Shown piece by piece: positions 59,016-64,000 of a DNA stretch of 64,000 nucleotides. The DNA is taken from NCBI RefSeq assembly GCF_019393635.1, contig NC_057867.1, forward strand, positions 62,689,492-62,753,491. The letters are read 5' to 3'. The stretch comes from Dromiciops gliroides. Taxonomy: Eukaryota; Chordata; Mammalia; Microbiotheria; Microbiotheriidae. The notes under the pieces are model-generated. The model was not told where the DNA came from. It was given only the letters and a program-made list of their open reading frames with translations, and searched no databases. The first letter of the stretch is position 1. Every line of letters begins with the position of its first letter. Position numbers and translations under genes: made by a program.

Positions 59016-59170
59016 GGGGGGGAAGCTAGGTGGCGCAGTGGATAGAGCACCGGCCCTGGAGTCAAGAGTACCTGAGTTCAAATCCAGCCTCAGACACTTA
59101 ACACTTACTAGCTGTGTGACCCTGGGCAAGTCACTTAACCCCAATTGCCTCACCAGAAAAAAAAAAAAAA
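59016..59170 (+). mobile_element. tRNA-derived marsupial SINE
   Basis: Full-length copy with TSD GAGAGGCCC. Confidence 0.94.
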
Positions 59171-59224
59171 GAGAGGCCCAGGGACCAGGGCTACCAGGTA
59201 GGCGGACAATCCTGCTGAACTACA

Positions 59225-59580
59225 TATGCCCTGGAGTTAGAACACAACTGCAGTATTATGTTTAGGTCTGGGTACCACAGCTCAAAAAGGATTTGATAAG
59301 CTGGAAATCATCCAGAAAATGGCAAACAAGATAGGAAAGGGCTTCAGGTTCCTGTTGACTGAAGACTGAATGAAGGAAATAGGTAAGTTGAGCCTGAAGA
59401 AAAAAAGGCTGAGGGTGGGGGATCAAGGTTGTCTTCCAGCATTTGAAAGGCTATTATGAAAAAGGAAGAGTAAACGTGTTAGAGAAGAGGGCTACTGAGG
59501 TACCTTGCAACAAAGAAATTTAGTGATTCTGAATATTTACAGAATGTAATAACACTTAATAACCTTTAATGGGACACCCC
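59225..59580 (+). mobile_element. L3/CR1-like LINE remnant
   Basis: TTTAGGTCTGGGTACCACAG, AGCTGGAAATCATCCAGAAA and TTGTCTTCCAGCATTTGAAA are L3 in sense. Confidence 0.7.
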
Positions 59581-60780
59581 CCACCCCAGGAGAACCTGGT
59601 GAAAACCAAAATTTTGGTGAAAAATATCCCAATGTCTGCTCTAACCTCTATAATGTTTGGCATAAACTGAAAGCATTAAAGGAACGTGAAGATCAGAGGG
59701 AACAGGGCAACAGAACTGCCACACTGAATGCACATGGAAGTGGACCCCAGGGAAACAAATGAAACTGAAGGGACCAGTCTTAGGCCAAAGAAAGGGCTTG
59801 GGTGGCCTTTCCCACTTTCAGCCTCTACCCCAATCACATTCTCACAAACCGAAATAAGAAAGCATTATGCCTCCTACAGAGAACTTCTTTTAGGCTTTTA
59901 AACTGAATACCCACCACCACCTAGCACTTAAGAATAGCTAAAGTGAACTCTACACAAATTGCAATTCTGACCTCAAGATGATTTCAAACTGTCTGACAAC
60001 ACTGTTTGAATTTTCAAAGGTTCCCATTTGGACTCCTCCTTTGGGACTTGCCAGCAGTGGTGATAGCCATTTCTCACAGACTTCATAGCGTGATTTGGTA
60101 TTTCTTTCTATTCACAGAAGTTTATTTTCTCATGAAACTGCTAATTATAAAAATATGATTTTTTTCCTCCCCTAACCAGAAGCTTCAGAGTACCTATCTA
60201 AAGAGGGCGCTAGCATCTCTTCCACTCCATCCCACTACTCAGCCTTTAGAGGCCGTCATATGGGCCCTTTCCCTTCCACTAGATGGCACCCAAACCCTTC
60301 ATCTACTGCATGTTTATGTCTACCCACCCTGTGGACCCGGAAACCATTTGGCTTCACTCAAATCGGGATGAGCAGTTCATGCCCACTTCAAAGGGGGCTA
60401 TTCTGTGTGAAAGCTGGATGCTGAAACCTACTCAGAGATTTAAAAGCACAAAGCAAAATATTGACAACTGGTGGGCCATCTATCTATTAAAGAAAAATCT
60501 TGACTTCAGAAGACAAATTAAAAGCCTTTCTGAGTGCATTTAATGCATTGAACAAATCACACAAATGACATATCATTTCATTCAGGACATTTTTTGGTAA
60601 CAGAGGTGTTGCCAAAGACTTTATCAACTGTATTAAAGAAAACAGAATCCCAGAATTCTCCTTTATTTCTTCTTAGAATTGGTGAGTTGTGTATTGGCAG
60701 TATTCTTGATGCTGTAAAATATGTTCCTGGTGCTAATCTGCTCATTCCTAATATATCAGGCAGCTTAAAACAAAAATTCT

Positions 60781-60912
60781 TTTCCCCCCCCAGAGGAACG
60801 AGGGTTAAGTGACTTGCTCAGGGTCACACAGTGTCTGAGGCCAGATTTGAACTCAGGTCCTCCTGAATCCAGGGTCAGTGCTTTATCCACTGAAGCACCA
60901 CCTAGCCTCCCC
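60781..60912 (-). mobile_element. tRNA-derived SINE, antisense
   Basis: Reverse copy with an internal deletion; TSD TAAAACAAAAATTCT / TAAAACAATCATTCT. Confidence 0.92.
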
Positions 60913-60924
60913 TAAAACAATCAT

Positions 60925-61820
60925 TCTTGTAGGAAATCTTGCTCTTTCTGCTTTCATAACACCTCTCACATCAGGCATTCTTTTACAGAGCTACCACCAA
61001 AGAACAGGCACTCATCACATCACCTCTTGCCTAGATTATTGCTACAGAACCCTAATTAGTTCCCTTTCCTCAAGTCTCTCCAAGCTGTCAACCTTGCTAT
61101 ATACTGTTGGGGAAGTAATTTGACTTAGGTACAGACAATTTCCTTTAGGTAAACTTCCAAGCACATGATAACCCTGACTTAAGCAACTCCAGTGGTTCCC
61201 ATCAGGCTTTAGGAAACAGTATAAAATCCTCCATTACCATTTGAAATCCAAATCTAGCTTTCCAGGGTCACTGGATAGCACTTCCCTCCACATGCTCAAC
61301 GATCCAGCCAAACAGACCTACTCTATGTCCCTTCTGTTTTCATGCCTTTCCCACTGCTCATCCAACATTCCTAGAATGTAATCTCCTTGCTTATACCTCC
61401 AAGATCCCCTCTCATCCTTTAAGATGCAACTTAAGGGGCAGCTAGGTGGCTCAGTAGATAGAGCACTGGCCCTGGAGTCAGGAGGACCTGAGTTCAAATC
61501 CAACCTGACACTTAACAATTACCAGCTGTGTGACCCTGGGCAAGTCACTTAACCATAACTGCCTCACCAAAAAAAAAAAAAAGATGCAACTTAAGCAGTT
61601 ATCTTCTCCATGGAGCCTTCCCTGTATAGGGAGGGCCCTCGCTCCCAATCTACCTTGTACTAGTTAAGTAGTGCTTTGTACAAATTTGTTCACTTTGTGT
61701 TTATGCTAAATAGATTTTATATATACTTGTTGTCTCCTGCACTAGAATGAAAACTCCGGGTGCCCTCCTTGTACTTGTCTTCCTAGCACCTAGCACGGCG
61801 CCTGTTGATTATACAGGAAA
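60925..61820 (+). mobile_element. L2 LINE 3' region, split by a SINE
   Basis: CTCTTGCCTAGATTATTGCT, CCATTTGAAATCCAAATCTA, AGATGCAACTTAAGCAGTTA and TTCCTAGCACCTAGCACGGC follow L2 in sense. Confidence 0.7.
61435..61581 (+). mobile_element. tRNA-derived SINE inside L2
   Basis: Full-length copy with TSD AAGATGCAACTTA. Confidence 0.95.
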
Positions 61821-62026
61821 AATAGCAAGAAGACAAACAGGTCCCAGTTTCCAACATAAGAGACACCCTCTTTAGAGGGGGTATATTTTCAGAGGTTAGA
61901 ATGTCTAAGGAAGGAATCAAAAGAGGGAATACACTTCAGAACGACCAGTTCCAACAACTTCATTGAGCTGTGCATTCATAATAGAACATGCACTCAAACT
62001 GGAGTAAAAATAAGCCACAACAGAGA

Positions 62027-62180
62027 GGGGCAGCTAGGTGGCGCAGTGGATAGAGCACTGACCCTGGAGTCAGGAGGACCTGAGTTCAAATCCAGCCTCA
62101 GACACTTAACACTTACTAGCTGTGTGACCCTGGGCAAGTCACTTAATCCTAACTGCCCCACAAAAAACAACAACAACAAA
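62027..62180 (+). mobile_element. tRNA-derived marsupial SINE
   Basis: Full-length copy with (CAA)n tail; flanks TAAGCCACAAC and TAAGCCATAAC. Confidence 0.95.
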
Positions 62181-62829
62181 ATCAAACTAAGCCATAACAA
62201 GTTCTCTAGTATCTGTTACAAAACAATGGATGAATGGCTGGTGGACTATCAAGAATGAAAAAGCAAATGGTACAGCTGAACATGACAATACGGGATGGCA
62301 TTCACACAAGTATACAGAGCATGCAATTTAATCGAGATATCTAGAGCTCTCTTACTATCAAAGCAGAAGGGCTAATAATCTCTTGATTTGTCTTGGTGAT
62401 AATTTCATCATTCAAAAGGTTGATAAAGATTCATTTTAGGTCTGATTCTCACCTAGATGAAGGAACTCATTGATATGGAAGAAATAATGTGAAGCTTGGA
62501 AGAAAGTAACTTTTCAGAGTTTGTGACAGAAAAAAGAAAAGTCAAATGCAGAACAACCTTATACAACAGATTTAGGAAGAGCCGATTTCAATGGGATAAA
62601 AGATGGGAAGAATATAACTAAGAAAGAGGAGAATCAGAAATATGTATTTCTCATCCTGCCTTGGCTTTTTTCTGCAAGGAGAAATGACCTCAGAACTGGA
62701 AAAGGTCAAACAAAACAAATACATACCCAGGGTAAGTGAGGAGAAAGGAAGAGAGCACTTGACCAACCTTACTTGTTCAAGTCACCTGGCCTAGATGAAC
62801 TACATCCCTGGTTACTGAAAGAATCAATA

Positions 62830-63673
62830 GGGGCAGCTAGGTGGTACAGTGGATAAAGCACCAGCCCTGGATTCAGGAGGACCAGAGTTCAAATCTGGCC
62901 TCATTCACTTGACACTTACTAGCTGTGTGACCCCGAGCCAAGTCACTCTGTGAGGGGGATTTTCCCCAACCATTAGATATGTTTCGTCTCTTTAGGTACA
63001 CTATATCTAATCAGTATCATATACTACAAGTTGTGATTTAATAATCAGTATTTAGTGTATAAATTGTGATTTAACTTGGTCAAGTATTTCCTATAGAGCA
63101 AATAAGGCAGTGGTGATTATAAAGTGCTGTTAGATGAACACAAGATTGACTTTAGCCTTGACAATTTAGATATGAATTACTTATTGTGGACAATATCACA
63201 CTTGTTTGATATTGTGTTAAAGAAGAATACATGTTTTTAGACATACTAAAAAGTTAGACTGTCCAATGACACAACAGCATGTCAAATAAATTGACTATTC
63301 ATTTGTAGACTGTACGTCCAGACATATATTATTTTGATTGACTTTATGTGTCTAGGTAGACTGTAAAATGGGTGGAGTTTGTTTAAAATTAGTAGGGTAT
63401 ATAAGCCTTTAAGCCACATAGGGATATAAAAGTCTTAAACTGGTACTACTCGGGGTCTTCAGGTCCTAGACGTGAGACTGGCTTTATTGTAAGACAGGTA
63501 CCCTCTCACAATAAACCCATTTTTTATCGCTTAGAGACTATGCTGTTTCTTTTCCTTTGTCGGACTTAGAAATTTTCACAACTCATTGCCCCGCAAAAAA
63601 AGAAAAAGAAAAAAGGGAAAAAAAGAAAAGAAAAGAAAAGAAAGAAAGAAAAATTTTAAATGATCATCTAGTC
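62830..63673 (+). mobile_element. tRNA-derived SINE split by LTR E
   Basis: Head and body 62830-62948 and tail 63581 onward form one SINE. AAGAATCAAT occurs on both sides (62819-62828 and about 63675), which suggests that the tail includes a purine-rich run and some non-A sequence. Confidence 0.85.
62949..63580 (+). mobile_element. solo LTR E inserted in a SINE
   Basis: A 632-base AT-rich element from TGTGAGGGGG to AATTTTCACA with inverted TGTGA/TCACA ends and the 4-base duplication ACTC (62945-62948, 63581-63584). It has a TATA-like GGGTATATAAGCC near 63396 and CAATAAACCC near 63510, as expected of an ERV LTR. No viral genes remain. Confidence 0.85.
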
Positions 63674-63949
63674 CAAGAATCAATGGGTGTAATTGGTAAG
63701 CTACAGGTAAAAATATCTAAAATACTGTGGAGAACAGCAAAGGTATCTCAGCGTTGGAAAAGAAGGAATGTCCTAGGGTTTTGGGGCATTTTTTAAGGAC
63801 AAAAAAGGGAACATATAAACAGCAATCATTACTTTTCACACCTGGCAAAATTCTAGAATCAATGGCCAGAGAGATGGTTAATGAACACCTTAAAAAAGGA
63901 AATGAAGATCAAAAAGAGAAGCCTGGGTTCATCAAGAAGTAATGTCGGA

Positions 63950-64000
63950 GGGGCAGCTAGATGGCGCAGTGGTTAAAGCACCGGCCCTGGATTCAGGAGT
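63950..64000 (+). mobile_element. tRNA-derived SINE, cut by the window end
   Basis: GGGGCAGCTAGATGGCGCAG head through GATTCAGGAGT; the remainder is outside the window. Confidence 0.95.

Larger units (their letters stand above)
62440..63945 (+). mobile_element. L3/CR1-like LINE remnant, split by SINE and LTR
   Basis: The left part ends CTACATCCCTGGTTACTGAA and the right part resumes GGGTGTAATTGGTAAGCTAC, then GTGGAGAACAGCAAAGGTAT and TTCTAGAATCAATGGCCAGA, consistent with the reverse-transcriptase region of an L3/CR1 LINE in sense. The family name is provisional. Confidence 0.6.
58544..64000 (-). other. CD99L2: CD99L2 intron, open at window edge
   Basis: No further CD99L2 exon was found. The segment holds L3 and L2 remnants, six tRNA-type SINEs and solo LTR E. 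59600-60780 is without a recognised element; an 86-residue open frame at 60283-60543 resembles no protein I know. Confidence 0.8.

Noticed and set aside
60283..60543. 86-codon open frame
   Set aside because: It resembles no protein I know, and it is not flanked by CD99L2-phase splice sites.
1612..62258. Recurring open frames on both strands containing LGLSDLPRVTQLVSVKCLR or APALDSGGPEFKSGLRHLTL
   Set aside because: These are translations of the tRNA-derived SINE in antisense and sense; they have no coding role.
1642..64000. The tRNA-like heads of SINEs as functional tRNA genes
   Set aside because: They lack a full cloverleaf and anticodon arm, carry A tails and target duplications, and occur in dozens of copies; they are retroposons.

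Overview
This window is mammalian nuclear DNA, almost certainly from a marsupial. It is dense with a tRNA-derived SINE about 150 bp long (head GGGGCAGCTAGGTGGCGCAG, internal TGAGTTCAAATCC box, poly-A tail) of the kind that dominates marsupial genomes. It also carries older CORE-SINE/MIR, L2 and L3/CR1 remnants and a marsupial-like L1. There are no bacterial genes. I see no CRISPR array, no free-standing tRNA or rRNA gene, and no complete transposon coding region.

Two protein-coding genes are present, both partial and converging tail to tail. On the + strand are the last two coding exons of MTMR1, a myotubularin-family phosphoinositide 3-phosphatase (2267-2443 and 13743-13907, separated by an 11.3 kb intron), followed by a repeat-poor 3'UTR. 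On the - strand are the last five coding exons of CD99L2, a single-pass CD99-like adhesion protein (58478-58543, 47143-47184, 45312-45431, 29979-30048, 23055-23115), with a 3'UTR running to about 21085. Splice sites and phases join all five in one frame. The 5' half of CD99L2, including the signal peptide, lies beyond base 64000. MTMR1 and CD99L2 are also convergent neighbours at human Xq28, so this is probably conserved X-linked synteny.

Layout: 1-13742, MTMR1 introns with SINEs and L3/L2 relics; 13743 to about 16550, last MTMR1 exon and probable 3'UTR; 16550-21085, intergenic, with L1 and L2 relics; 21085-23115, CD99L2 terminal exon; 23155-29960, a 6.8 kb polypyrimidine array that fills the last CD99L2 intron; 30049-45311, a large intron carrying four kinds of solo LTR or LTR-like repeat; 45312-47184, transmembrane and juxtamembrane exons; 47185-64000, introns rich in SINE, L1 and L2 plus one exon.

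The most striking structures are the intron-filling polypyrimidine array with its internal higher-order duplications, and several layered transposon insertions whose target-site duplications give a relative chronology: SINE, then LTR A, then LTR B at 41.8-43.1 kb; and L3, then SINE, then LTR E at 62.4-63.9 kb. I found no new gene system. Names of repeat families come from recognition by eye, not from a database search.
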